DNA of 49,184 nucleotides from NCBI GenBank assembly GCA_022453515.1, contig JAJNNY010000117.1:1-49184 (forward strand). The letters run 5' to 3'. Both the position numbers and the translations under genes were made by a program. The notes under the pieces are model-generated. The model saw nothing but the letters and a program-made list of their open reading frames with translations, was not told the origin of the DNA and did not search any database. Below are positions 1-11,504 of this stretch, in pieces. This DNA is from Astrocystis sublimbata. Its lineage: Eukaryota > Ascomycota > Sordariomycetes > Xylariales > Xylariaceae. Position 1 is the first letter of the stretch, and each line of letters begins with the position of its first letter.

Positions 1-193
1 CTGATAGTCTAGGCGTCTGCCGGGATACGCATGCCTGCCACCTGGACCTGGAGTCCATATTCCTACAAAATCTCGTACAAGCACATCATGTTCCCCATAT
101 TCGTACAGACGTAGGCCCTGATCTGCCACATGGCAAATCTAGATCGATCCAACCACTATGTTCTCCACCCCCGCACCGTTGTTAGTAACCTGC
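1..193. other. 3' flank of the cyt-4-like gene
   Basis: Short stretch downstream of the minus-strand RNase gene up to the window edge. I see no open frame or RNA gene in it; it is presumably 3' UTR and intergenic DNA. Confidence 0.4.
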
Positions 194-3100
194 TCAGGCC
201 CTGCTCCCTGTTTTCCCACCCTTGGTTGACTTTACCACACTCACGGCTTCAACGAATATTTGCCTGGAGTAGGCGTTGATGTCGGTTATGCGGACCTCGA
301 TAATGTCACCCGGCTCGATATCAGCGCTACTGATGACGCTATTGAGAGCGTCGAACCGCAAGACCGCCCGCCGTTCAAACCAGTCGAGCTGGCCCAAGAT
401 TCGAGCCCGCGCTAGGTAATCTACGGTCAGCTTGAATGTCTCGGGAAGCGAGCCTTCCTTGAACCGCCATGCGCGGACCATGGCCTGCAGGATCCATTGA
501 TCCGCGCCATCGCCGTTTGTGAGGGTGCGGGCTTGCTTCTCGCGCAGCCGAAGCATCGGCAGCATGCGATCAAGCTCTTCGCGGCTGAACGGCAGGAACT
601 TGAGATCGTGGCTCTGCTTTTGGATAGATGTGCTAATCGTAAGCTTGCGTTGCAGTCTGTGCTCCTCGAGGAGAGCTGCCTCGATCTGCCAATGCACAAT
701 CAGATCGTTGAAGCGGCGCAGCGGCGATGTCGCCTTTGTGTACATCTCACTGCCTAGCGTAAAGTGAGGCCCAGGTGTCGTCGAAACCTCGTCACTGCCG
801 AGGAGTGACCGCAAGTGCCTCCACATCCCCTGGTTAGGACGCCCACCGGAAAGTACCATTGGATTCAGCACATCGCGTGTGAATTGCTGGATGAGAGCAG
901 CATGACGCAACGCGTGGGGTTGGATTCGGTATGGGATAGGTATGCCTCGCTCATGGCACCAGCGTGCGGCCACCTCATTAGCTAGTTTCATAGCATTCTC
1001 TACTAGATCAGGTCCGGATTGTTGCGAATAATGCACATGAATGTTGGGATCTCCAGAGGCGTCGATGAAGCTTTCGTTGTCTTTCAGCTCCACGCCCTTA
1101 AAGCCAACACTAGCTGTCGGGCGAGGCTGGAAGAACTGTGTTGCGCCCCTCTCTAGCCGCTTTGCTTGAATTGCTTTGCCAAGTTGAGAAAGAACAACTA
1201 AATCATCCTTCTGCTCCTTTGTCAAGCCGTCGGGCTGTGTCATCTTCCTGTTCGCCGTTGCGATCTCCTTCTGCGAGCCGAGAGCCCATTCTGTGCCATC
1301 AGCCAAAGGGTGCTTTCCAACCTCACCAATAGCTAAGGCAGCATTCTCGTAGGTCATATATACGACGTCTTTCAAGCTATGTGCGGCGATCTTCTCGTCA
1401 AGAACAACGCCATCTTTGTTAACAAGTGCGCTGAACGTAAGGCATGGCCGATCGGGGGCTAAAGAAAAACGATCCTGTATGAGGCTCTCGGGTAACATAG
1501 ACTCGAGATGGCCGGGGAGGTAAATCGCTTCGGGGATAAGCTCAGCGTATTTGGCCACCGGTGAGTTGGCTGCAAATGATGACGCTGGATCTGCCACGTG
1601 TACGTGAATCCAGTATTCCTCCGGGTTCGATGTCCTCTCGAGAGATACTGCATCGTCAATTTCGCGAGCCGTGATATCGTCAATACAGTAGGCTGTAACG
1701 TTATTCAGAGGCTTTCGAATGCGCGATAACGCATCAGACTTCACGTGCATTCCAAGCAAGGGACGGACGTAGCCACCTCCCCGCTTGATCCCGACGCCGG
1801 GAAACCGTACGCTATAGCGCGCTGGTATTTCCCACGGCGGGATCCAACCAACTTCTTGAAGGAAAGTCCAACCTATTACAGGTAAATACCCTGGGGCTTC
1901 CTGGTACCGATCAAGATGCCGTAGAAGAGCGGCGCCAATGGTTTGGAGACGAGAGCATTCTGTGAACTTTTGATAGCCAGCCCAGAGTTCGATGAATTGC
2001 AAGATCTCGAGGTCCGTGGGAGACCAATCAGGCGCTTCTCTCTGTGTCGTTTTGCCTGGACCAATGAGGCCGGCCTCTGACCATTCTCGAGTTTTCCGGC
2101 TGTCGTCGATAACTTTTTGCGCCTTCCACAAAAATTTTGCCACGTACAAGTCTTCTTTTCGACTGAAGGCAATGGGTTGGCCTAGGGTACCGAGAAAAGC
2201 TCTCACAAGCTTCTCCACTTTCTGAACGATACGGACTTCCGAAAGTGGACTGATTTCGAACAAGTACGACTCTTTGTGCCCCTTCTGCCGGAGCGGCCTG
2301 AAAAAGACCTCGTCTTGAAGCAGTGCTCGGTGGACTGCATACAGAGAGTGCGAGTCGAACTGGGTGCCGTATTTGTTTGTATCGGCAAGTAGGAGGTCCG
2401 TAATCTCATGGAGGGTAAGATATCGATGTTTGATAGGGTCTCCAATGAAGGCGCTGGAGGCATCGAGGGTACCAGCGTTCGCCTGGTACACGGCTTCAGC
2501 CTTCTGAACGAATGTGAGCATTTTACGCAGAACGCCTGCTGCTGCGGCTCGCGATGGACCGACTCCTAGATCTTGAAGAATGTTCAGGTCTTTAAGAGAG
2601 ACATCTCCTGAAGGCAATGCCGCAATGATCGGTCCCATCTCTTCTGGCCCTACAAAATTCTTGACGACGAAAAGGGTCTTGACACCTGTGGATGAGAACC
2701 AATTTCCGCTGATGGTATAGAAATGCTCATAGCCGTTAATGCGGCCCAGACAGATGGCAAGCCCAGGGCGCCTTGATCCTTGAGGGCTGCGGGCATTGCT
2801 TTAGCAGAGGCAAAAGAGCAGGGAAAGGAACAAGTGGATTACCTCAGCTCGACCAGATCTCCAGCATTCAATGTGGCGTCCTCAGATCGCAAATCCACCA
2901 ATTCATCGCCATCAAACAAAGGCGAGCTATCGTCAACATCAAGCTGCATTAAGGCCACGCTTTGGGGGCGGGTTATGTTATTATTCAGGGCGCCTGCCTC
3001 TGCGAAATCGGTCATCATCATTTCTCCTGGGCCTGGATTCTCCTTTTCCCATATACGGAGACGTTGCCGAATATTCACATGGGCACCGGAGGCGGAGGGC

Positions 3101-3337
3101 CGTTCTGGGCTACCATGACGCACACTTGCCAAGTGCTACAGCAACGAGTTAGCACGGCCGCGCAAGTTGAATGACTGAATCATAAGGTGGGAGTTCATTA
3201 ATTACCCTTGTAGTTGGTGAGTTGATAGGCTGCGTGGCCGTCCATAAGGACGGACGGGGTCCCAAGCGACGGGCTGCACATCGCCAGCAGACGAAAGACT
3301 GACCCGATGCTTGCAACATTCCGCTCCGAGGATGCAT
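194..3337 (-). CDS. cyt-4: CYT-4/DSS1-type mitochondrial exoribonuclease (RNase II family)
   Basis: Three exons, complement(194..2786, 2843..3135, 3206..3337), giving 1005 aa. The first intron (70 nt) has GTAATT, a perfect TGCTAAC branch site and CTGTAG; the second (56 nt) has GTAATC, TGCTAA and CGCAG. An acceptor 12 nt upstream of the second one would also be in frame. The N-terminus (GQSFVCWRC, then basic residues) looks like a mitochondrial presequence; Met3319 is an alternative start. Exon 2 carries IRQRLRIWEKEN and GDLVEL, as I recall from CYT-4 proteins. The RNB catalytic domain has the Asp cluster CIDDITAREIDDAV (about residues 509-522) and SPLRRFNDLIVHW (about 829-841). The C-terminal 60 residues resemble an S1/OB fold. 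In Neurospora CYT-4 is needed for mitochondrial RNA processing, turnover and group I intron splicing; the same role here is inferred. It is divergent from the GPI-protein gene. Confidence 0.93.
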
Positions 3338-4172
3338 GAAATGCCCAACACGTTGATGTTGTTGAAGTGACGAGCTTGGAGCTGCCCAAGTGTTCGCCTC
3401 TCACCAAAATTTCATACATACGGCAAGGGTGGGCAATGGCGGGCATTGGCAAGATTGTACCTAAGGTACCTCCAGCCAGCTGGGTGTCGGCCCGCTCCGG
3501 AGCTGTCAGCTGTCAGTATACATTCCTGCCCGCGTTCCAGCCAGCCCCGTGCCTTGAACCTCCCAAGCTTCTTCTCGGTATGTATGCCCTTGTGTAAGCA
3601 CATTCGAGGTCGTATCGTACCTACACCAGCAACCACCTGCGCACATTCAGATATTCACTTGATGGCTGGTAGTAGAAATTCACTTTCATTGTCCCTCAGG
3701 GGTTGAAACAGGAATTTTCCAGCCCCGAAGAGTCACGAGTAAGACCGATCACGATGGCAAGTAGACATCCACGCGACAGCGCCTCGCTGTTTCGCATCTG
3801 GCATGAAGCAAGCAAAACTGTTCCGTGTGCTGGCTTTTGCACTGAAGACCGTCCTCATGTTAGCCACCTCATAGATTGTATCGTCACCTGCCCCCCTTGA
3901 ACTTCTCGAGCTTCAACGAGCAGTCGAATTGTAGATAAATAGAAGAGTAATGCGTCGACATCTTGCAAATATCCTCATCACCATCACCATCACCACAACC
4001 ACCAGACACATCAAGCATCAATCGATTCTCCGTTTCTTCAGGGACTTACTCACACAAAACTCATCATCCGTCAACGGTCCCAGTCGCAGTGCCTCTTGCA
4101 TCGATCGACCAAATCCATCTCTATTCATTCAATCTTCGTGATCTAGAAACTCAACTTCACCCCTCAAACAAA
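3338..4172. promoter_or_regulatory. Divergent intergenic promoter region
   Basis: An 835-bp gap separates the cyt-4-like start (minus) from the GPI-protein start (plus), so promoters for both must lie here. The plus-strand leader holds a CATCAC repeat at 3976-3994. Short open frames in this interval have no family features, and I treat them as chance. Confidence 0.45.
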
Positions 4173-4771
4173 ATGGCCATGAAGATCATCGCAATCCTCG
4201 CCCTTGCTGGTGCTGCCTTCGCTGAGATGGATATGAGCAACAGCATCATGTCCTTATCTACAGTCTCTGCCGTTGAAAACATCGTCGCTTCATCAGCCAT
4301 CACCGTGACGACAAACTGTGGCTCGGCCTCTACCCACGTGGCCATGCCACTCAGCTTCAAGGCCAATGGCGCACACAACAACAACACAACCATGCTAGCG
4401 CACAAGGACAGAGTGACAGCAACTGTCACCGCTGCTGCTTACACCGGCTACCCCCCAGTAGCGGCAGTGACAGGAACGGGCGGTGTGTTCCCTAAGCTCC
4501 GGACCAACTCTACCTTGTTCCCCAAGTTCAAGACAAACTCGACGACGAGCGCGCACCACGGCAGCATGGGTGGCCTCGGCGCCACGCCTAAGCCCAAGGT
4601 CCGACCTACCGAGTCTGCTCACCCGGCCACAGGCAACGGCGTCATGAATGGTGTTTCGGTAAGCGTCTTCTCAGACATATGTTCACCTTTGTAAATGAAT
4701 TCGGCACTAACCAAGACCAGATTGGCCTCTTCCTCGCATTCCTCGCCATGGCTTCTCTGCTACAACTGTAA
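4173..4771 (+). CDS. Small GPI-anchored cell-wall/plasma-membrane protein
   Basis: Two exons, 4173..4658 and 4721..4771, 178 aa. The start ATG follows a favourable CAAACAAA context and opens a signal peptide (MAMKIIAILALAGAAFA, cleavage likely after residue 17). The intron is 62 nt with GTAAGC, the branch site CACTAAC and acceptor CCAG. Splicing replaces an unconvincing tail with IGLFLAFLAMASLLQL, a C-terminal hydrophobic segment ending at the stop, preceded by a small polar stretch (NGVMNGVS), as expected of a GPI signal. The mature part is rich in Thr, Ser, Ala and Val with NNT/NST sequons, so probably glycosylated. There is no catalytic motif and I do not recognise a named family; a structural wall protein is the inference. 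An open frame upstream of this ATG is in the same frame but has no signal peptide at its start. Confidence 0.82.
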
Positions 4772-7675
4772 GAGAAGCAGCGATGTTATTGAAAATCTAC
4801 GCAACAAGTACAATTCGAGAGGGCTTGGTTGGTTGGTTGGTTGGGAAGGGATAACGCGATATACGATGGACTCAGCTATCATGTAAGGGCTCAAAAGGAA
4901 GGCATTGGTTATTTGACGCGGAGTTTATGATGATTTCTTGTGGACGATTTCTTTCTGAATTTATTATGTCCGGTGGGAGGGGTGGCTGAACCTGAAACAA
5001 TGGCGGTGTAATACGAATATTAGAATACCAAAAGAATCTAGACCATATATCAAGTTGCATATAATGTGCCAGCCGCCATATCTACGGAAGTGATGGTAGC
5101 AAATGTTGGCGCAATAGCTAGAAGCATATCCGAGCCCAGCAAAGTGTGTTGGTGAAACACCAGCACCATCAAATGATGAAGACTGGTTGAGCAGCTGCCG
5201 CCGGAGGCAAATCTCAAGGGAAGCATTGGATGAGAAGAAAGAACGTCCCCTTTTAAAAAGTTTGGTTTCCGGGGCTGTGGGGAAGAGCTGATGGTCTCGC
5301 CCTGTGCTGGACTGAATTGAAGGCCACCTCGGACCACTACCGGAAGCAACCTGGGATCTCCGGCTGCCCAATACGAATGCTGCAAAGTAGGTAGCATCCA
5401 TCTACGGGGCCATAACTTGTGTACTCGTAGGAGTTGTATACGCAGCATTAATTCACAAGCGGCACGCTCCCACAACCACATAACGTAAAAGAAGGCTGCA
5501 AAGCTAGAATGGCTAGAAATACCAACTCACTTCCATCGGGACCAAATCGAAGCTACTATCGATCTTCGTACGAGTACTGCAGAGGTAAATCCGATAGCCT
5601 CGATTCGGAACATCTATCCCTATTGTTAATTGATCTTGGAAAACAGGGTTGGCTAGTGTCAGTGCCATGGCGAGTGGGAAAAATAAGGTTAGCACTGTAT
5701 ACAGTAAGGGTGTTCTCGCAGGCCAAATTATGGGTTGGTATTTTGTTGTTGTTGTTGTTGTTCTGACAGCATGGCAGCTTGACCGCAGCAAAAGGGGCTG
5801 CGCGTGATGTGGGCAGTATACTCGTAAGTAAATATTCGTATCGCTGTTTACTAGTTGCGCGGATATCGACTGGGTTGTTGCGCCACTTAGGCGTAGGTCG
5901 ATGCAGGTACGAGTTTCCGCCCCACACTGAGGACGGCAAGTCGATGCAGGCTCGGCAGGTAGCTGGCGGGCCTGAGTGCCTGAATGATGATTGATCACGC
6001 ACTAAAAGCAAACCACAGGCACAGACAACTCGACAAACTCGATCGAACCAGCCCCAACTCGGAAGCGATCAGCACCAATAGTAATAGCCCTCCACGTACC
6101 TACAGCAAGGTATATACAGCTCAAGCTCACAACATGCCAATTACCTAATGCCATTCTATAAGGAATGCTGCCCGTATGTGGTTTGATGTAATGAATACCA
6201 ACACAATGGAGACAATAAGCATGAGTGCATTTCGGAATTGGTGTTTCTGTAGTTAGTAAACCCAATGAAAGGCGTCAAGTACGGAGTATTATCCAACTTG
6301 AAGCATACAAGTCATCCAGTCCGTAGTACACATGTATCTTATTACACAAATCACGATGTGATCCCCCTTGCTACCGCACTACGACCCAGTGTTTTCGTCG
6401 TCCCTGTGGATGTCGGGGAGTAGTAGAGAAGTACTTGTGAAGACTGACGAGATGCGAGGAGATGGTGAGAGATGGAGGTTCTGAGTAGGTACTTAGGTAC
6501 ATAGGGCATCGAAAGTGGGATAAGATCATTTCGCTTGGGCCACTTCTCATTTCCCGTGCATGCAGGCAATCCATACAGCCCCTGCACATGGCCCACAGAA
6601 TCCGGGGTGTGCCTGAGCAGCTAGCTGAATTGGACCATTGCTCGACTCTTTAAACTTCTTTGGCTCTTGTTAGCACCATTTGCAACTCCACTTGAGATCC
6701 CACCTCATGACCCTGTCTGAATGCCGCCGAACAATGCTTTTGCGACTCCCGCCTGCCAATCAACGCCCTCATCGTCTCAAGCGCTGAGCCACTCGCTCAC
6801 TCGCTCGAGCTCACTCAGTCGCCTGTCGACCATCCGTACCTGCAGAACGGTACTTGCCCTTGCCCGGCCATGGCGGCACTCGGGATGAGTGGCAGGCACC
6901 ATCACCAAGCAGCTGGCTAATACAGCTATGAGAAAATGTGGTAACATGGATGGAGGCATCGAAGGTCGACCTCTACACTTGCCATTCCGGGCGGGTTGTC
7001 TCGAGCTCTGGAACAGGGCATGAAGCATCCTCACGAAGGTCGGCACGCACAGGTGTGGTATGGTGATGCCTCTGCTGGTCTCCTCGGGCATTGAACACCA
7101 GGTTACGGTGAAGCAGAGAGCAGAGGCGCTTGAATACCCACACCAAGGTATTACGCAGTAGGCATTACGCTATGTACCCCGGCTCAGATGAGACGGACCA
7201 CTTGGTGCCCTCCGCTCCATGAGCATCCAGCCTGAGATGAGAGAAGAGGATATGCACAGTTCCGCTGGCCAGGGGGCCCTGAGCTTGGCCAGTCGAGTGG
7301 GCAGTCTGCCCCGTTGGTACGAACGAGAGGTGCCAGCATCTCGCTGCGCCGTCCAGGGAAAACAAAGCCAGGCAAATTGGCACCAGAGGACCCATGGCGC
7401 CGCGACCACGTAATAAAACTAACGACCATGCTACTGCCCAAGACCCCCTTTCCTCCTTCTCTCTTTCATGAGGCTATTTCTTTTAATATCCCACGCCCTG
7501 ACCCCGATTGACACTCAGTCTCTCGCCATTGCCTTATCATACACCACCGCTTCACTCTTTTAGCGGGCACTCGTTTCAATCACGACATCACGAAGACGAA
7601 CAGACAAGCCAACCGTATACGACCAGTAATTTTGGAGTTTCATACCCCACGAGTTTTCGGTACAAGAATTGAAAA
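4772..7675. other. Long intergenic region upstream of the GH17 gene
   Basis: About 2.9 kb without a convincing gene. Several minus-strand frames of 140-160 codons overlap one another between 4964 and 6011 but lack splice-linked partners, signal peptides or family motifs. The segment includes a short TTG microsatellite near 5745-5762 and several TAGGTA/TACCTA motifs (for example near 6485-6500). The last 250 bp are the likely GH17 promoter. Confidence 0.5.
7437..7675 (+). promoter_or_regulatory. Pyrimidine-rich GH17 promoter/leader
   Basis: The 240 bp before the GH17 start contain long C/T-rich runs on the plus strand (especially 7437-7470 and 7495-7565). Such tracts are common just upstream of transcription starts in strongly expressed fungal genes. 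The exact start site cannot be read from sequence. Confidence 0.3.
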
Positions 7676-9513
7676 ATGAAGGCCACCATTGCTATGGCGG
7701 CGCTCGCCGCCGGTGCCAGCGCTGGCAGCGTTCACCACCGCCACGTCGGCCTCCACGCGAAGAAGGGTTACGAGGCGGCTGAGGAGACCTGCGGTTGCAC
7801 CACCGTCTACAGCACCTACTTCGGCCAGCCTACCCGTAAGTTGACCGTGTGCTGGCAGCTTAGAAGCCGGTTGAGCGACTAAACGAGGAGCGAAATATGC
7901 TAACGGCAACAGTGGTGTTCCCCCCTGCGCCGCCGCCGGCACCTACCAGCGCGTTCACCCCCGAGGCTGTTCCCACGACTGTGGCCACTACCGAGGTTGT
8001 CGTTCCCACCCCGGTTGCTCAGACATGCTCTACTACCGGTGTTTACACTTTCCCGGGCACGACCGTCACGTTGACCGACGCCACGACGGTCCCCGTGCCG
8101 TACACGACTTCGGTTCCCGCCGGCACCCACACACTGGGTGGTGTAACCACGGTTGTGACAACCGCCACGACCGTCGTCTGCCCCTACGCTACCGTGTCGA
8201 CCAGCGAGGGTGTCACTACCAGCGTCATTGAGAGCACCACCTACGTGTGCCCCTCTGCTGGCACTTACACCATTGCTCCCACTACCACGACTGTGACTGA
8301 GGACTGCACTGTCACCGTCCCCGTAGTGACCAGCTACCCGGCCGGCACTTACACTCAGCCGGAGGTCGTGACCACGGTCTACGAGACCAACACTGTCGTG
8401 TACTGCCCTTTCGACGTCCCCACTCCCTCCACCAGCGAGGTTGTCATCCCGACCACGGAGGCTGTTGAGACGACCCCTGTAGTCACTGTTGCTGAGACTC
8501 CCGCCCCGGAGCCAACCTACGTCCCCGAGACTACTCCTGCCCCGGAGCCTACCTACCCCGTTGTGACCCCCGAGCCTCAGCCGGAGCCCGAGACCACTAC
8601 TCAGTACACCCCTGAGCCCGAGCCGGAGACGACCACCAAGAAGACTCCCAAGCCCACCCACTACCCCAGCTCGCCAGGAAAGACCCCAAGCAAGGGCGTC
8701 CCGGGACAGCCTTGGGCCGTCACCTACACCCCTTACGAGACCACTGTTGGCGGTGGCTGCAAGTCGCAGAGCCAAGTTAACCACGACATTGCTGCCATCG
8801 CCGCTGCCGGTGTTACCACCATCCGTGTTTACTCGACCGACTGCAGCACTCTTGACTTCGTTGGTGGCGCCTGCGAGGCCCACGGCATCAAGATGATCTT
8901 GGGTATCTTCGTCGACCAACCTGGTTGCCACGCTGGTAACCCCAGTGTCGAGGAGCAGCTCAGCGCCATCAAGTCTTGGGGCAACTACGATATCGTCTCT
9001 CTGATCACCGTTGGTAACGAGGCCGTTCTCCACGGTTACTGCACACCTTCTGAGCTGGCTGGTCTCATCTCCACCACCAAGGAGACCCTTGGCTACACTG
9101 GTCCTTACTCCACTGCCGAGACTGTCAACATCTGGCAGCAGGATGAGTTTGCCGGTGCCATCTGCGATGTTGTCGACTTCGTCGGTGCCAATGCCCACGC
9201 TTTCTTCAACACCGAGACCACTGCCAACCAGGCCGGCCAATTCGTCAAGGGCCAGCTCGACATCATTGACAAGGTCTGCCCCGGCAAGGAGGGTCGCATC
9301 ATGGAGACCGGCTGGCCTTCGGCTGGTCAGTCTCTGGGCCAGGCCGTCCCCGGCTATAGCCAGCAGGCTGCTGCCATCAAGGGAATTGTCCAGGAGGTTG
9401 GTGACAAGGCTGTCATCTTCAGTCTGACATCCGATGAGTGGAAGGACGGCAACACCCAGTGCCAATGTGAGCAACACTGGGGCTGCGCTTCCGTTCTCGG
9501 CATCAACATGTAA
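7676..9513 (+). CDS. btgE: GH17 cell-wall glucanase/beta-glucosidase, btgE type
   Basis: Two exons, 7676..7835 and 7913..9513, 586 aa. The 77-nt intron (GTAAGT...CAACAG) joins CGCTTVYSTYFGQPT to LVFPPAPPP; this Cys-containing N-terminal motif is typical of BtgE-like proteins. A signal peptide (MKATIAMAALAAGASA) is followed by a Thr/Val/Pro-rich stalk holding two related Cys modules of about 70 residues (CSTTGVYTFPG and CPSAGTYTIAP), then a Pro-Glu-Thr linker. The GH17 domain occupies about residues 318-586; the expected acid/base Glu is in VGNEA (E423) and the nucleophile Glu in METGWPS (E518). The family acts on beta-1,3-glucan in the wall; btgE proteins are annotated as beta-glucosidases, but a glucan-remodelling role is the more cautious reading. 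Codon use is strongly C-ending, suggesting high expression. That bias also makes a long mirror frame on the opposite strand. Confidence 0.95.
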
Positions 9514-10721
9514 TCGCGTCCGTTTTGTACATGGTTAAATATTTTGCATACTTGAACAGTCACGTCGACATGTCGAGATGGGTTTTGGTTGTATGATCAA
9601 GTTTTCTAGACTGCCTGGGTGAAACAGACCAAGTGCAATTGCAGATACAACCCTTTCACTCACGATGGCAAATAATGCTAGAGATCGGAGTTCCCAGGTC
9701 GCCGCGTTGTAATGGGCCTGGATCATAATATTGTAATTTACTAGTGTCTATTCACGAATATCGCTGTCTTGTTCCCAATCCGTGTTTTCATACTGCTTGT
9801 CCTGTTCTGATTCCAACAGTTTTCATCGTGTCCTGCCCTATCATCTTCTGTAGGTGTTTGCAACATTCTCTCCTAGTCCCCTCGCTTGACAAGTAAATTC
9901 GTGTTTGTCCCTGTCAGCCTCTAGTCCCAGATTATCAACTTGAAGATGGAAGTGTGTCTAAGACCCTTTTCTAACCGGCCTTAAGATCGGAGGTTCTCCC
10001 CGCTATGATCTGCGTATGTTGAGTTTAACTGATAGTTTACCCAAGTCTTGCTTTAAGATTCGTCAGTATAGGGTATCTATGGATATATGTAGGCGCTTCC
10101 CAAATGAGAAATAACGGCTACTGACTGGTGAACCAACGCACACCCGCCTCAGGGGTAAATAAGCAAATGATCGGATGTACTTGCAACTCGTTCAAAGATA
10201 AAGTAGTGAATGAGGATATGATGGGATGGGATGAATGGTACTGTATGACTTCACTTGAGCCGAAATCAAAATACTCACTCAATCCCGTCTCTCAGTCCTA
10301 TGACTCTCTGGATAAATGTATGAATGTGATAACTACCTAGGCAGTAGCCATGAGATGTCAAGCGGACCGCGACTTCTTTATTCGCTACGTCTATGACACT
10401 CTTCCTCTGGCATCGAGGCCAGAGGTTAGATTGGAAGTCGCCGCCAGATCGATCACCATTTTCCCGCAAAAGAAGACAAATCTCATGACACACCTAGCTT
10501 AGCTCAGCTGCTGCCATCCCTCCTCTCGCATACCCAACTCCCAAGATCCGAAATTCATCAGAGAGGACAATCTTGCGTCCCGAATCACAAAAGCCAGTCT
10601 CTTACTCGCTCAGCTAGGTAGATAGAACCACCAACCCAATCCACGCACACGGCCATCTCATCTCAGCACTGTACACTACGCCACGCCATCAATAAATAAA
10701 TCAGATCAGATCAGACCAGCC
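9514..10721. other. Intergenic region between GH17 and the small membrane protein gene
   Basis: About 1.2 kb holding the GH17 3' UTR and the promoter of the next gene. I see only short frames without features. Just before the next ATG is an AATAAATAAATCAGATCAGATCAG stretch of short direct repeats. Confidence 0.45.
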
Positions 10722-11333
10722 ATGACAGACCCCAACGCATCGCCCGATCCGACCGCCTCCCTGAACCAGGGCCCGATCCCGCTTCCCGTCATGGGCATGA
10801 CGGCGACCGAGTACCAGACGGCCTTGTACGTAGCGTTGCCTTTGCTTGCCTTTACTTTACCCACTTGATGCTTCTATCTACCTACCCCCTACCTACCTAC
10901 CTACCTATTATTTCTTCACATTCTTTTTGTTTAAAAATAATTCGAAACTAACATCCACCTCTCAAAACACCGCAGTGCCTACCTCGACCACATGAACTTC
11001 GCACGCGAGGTCGAGGAGCACAAGGCGCGATCGCGGCGGCGCATGGCCAAGTTCATCAAGCCCGTGCCCTTCTACGAGCGATACGAGTTCTGGGCCCTGA
11101 TCCTCGGCCTCCTCTCCTTGATGCACGGCGTGTTCGTCACGTGGGTGAAGCCCATGTTTGCAGAAGTGCATCGACGTCCCCCCCACCATCAGGCTCTCGC
11201 AGTCGAGCAACATGAATTACGCTAGATAATGCAGGAGGGAAACAAGGATGAGATCAAGGAGGAGGTTGAGACCGGTGGACAATTGGACGAGATCGAGCAC
11301 GCTGTATTGAGTACAATATCAAGACTTGTTTAA
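10722..11333 (+). CDS. Small single-pass membrane protein, unrecognised family
   Basis: Model of three exons, 10722..10825, 10976..11165 and 11235..11333, 130 aa. Intron 1 (150 nt) has GTACGT, a GAAACTAACAT branch site and CGCAG. Intron 2 is less certain: donor GTGCAT after MFAE, or GTGAAG 21 nt earlier, with acceptor ATGCAG; both keep the frame. Without intron 2 the frame stops at 11225 after a poor-looking Pro/His/Gln tail, whereas splicing gives an acidic tail (EGNKDEIKEEVE). A Pro-rich N-terminus is followed by a charged helix (AREVEEHKARSRRRMAKF), then PFYERYEF and one hydrophobic segment (WALILGLLSLMHGVFVTWV). Basic residues before the segment and an acidic tail after it would predict the N-terminus inside. 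Function is unknown. Its stop lies 171 bp from the stop of the convergent peptidase gene. Confidence 0.65.
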
Positions 11334-11504
11334 GCCCGGATATCGTGCCGCCATGAACTTTCTCAAAAATATTTTGGTGTTCACTGGGACTTTAGCAATA
11401 TGAGAAGCTGGCTAAACAAGAAACTAGGTAAACGCCACAACACTTATCCATAATCCAGTTATTACGTACCCTCGTGGTTGTTGCCAAAAAGAACCAAAGA
11501 TTTT

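Noticed and set aside
3976..3994. CATCAC repeats resembling a polyhistidine-coding stretch
   Set aside because: They lie upstream of the start codon of the GPI-protein gene and are simple sequence in the leader; natural, not a tag.
4964..6011. Overlapping minus-strand frames of about 145-161 codons
   Set aside because: They overlap in different frames, have irregular composition and no domain or signal peptide, and sit in what is probably a long promoter region.
7900..9477. 525-codon open frame antisense to the GH17 gene
   Set aside because: It mirrors the strongly C-ending codon use of the GH17 gene, which removes stops on the other strand. Its product is low-complexity Gly/Leu/Asp/Arg sequence with no motifs.
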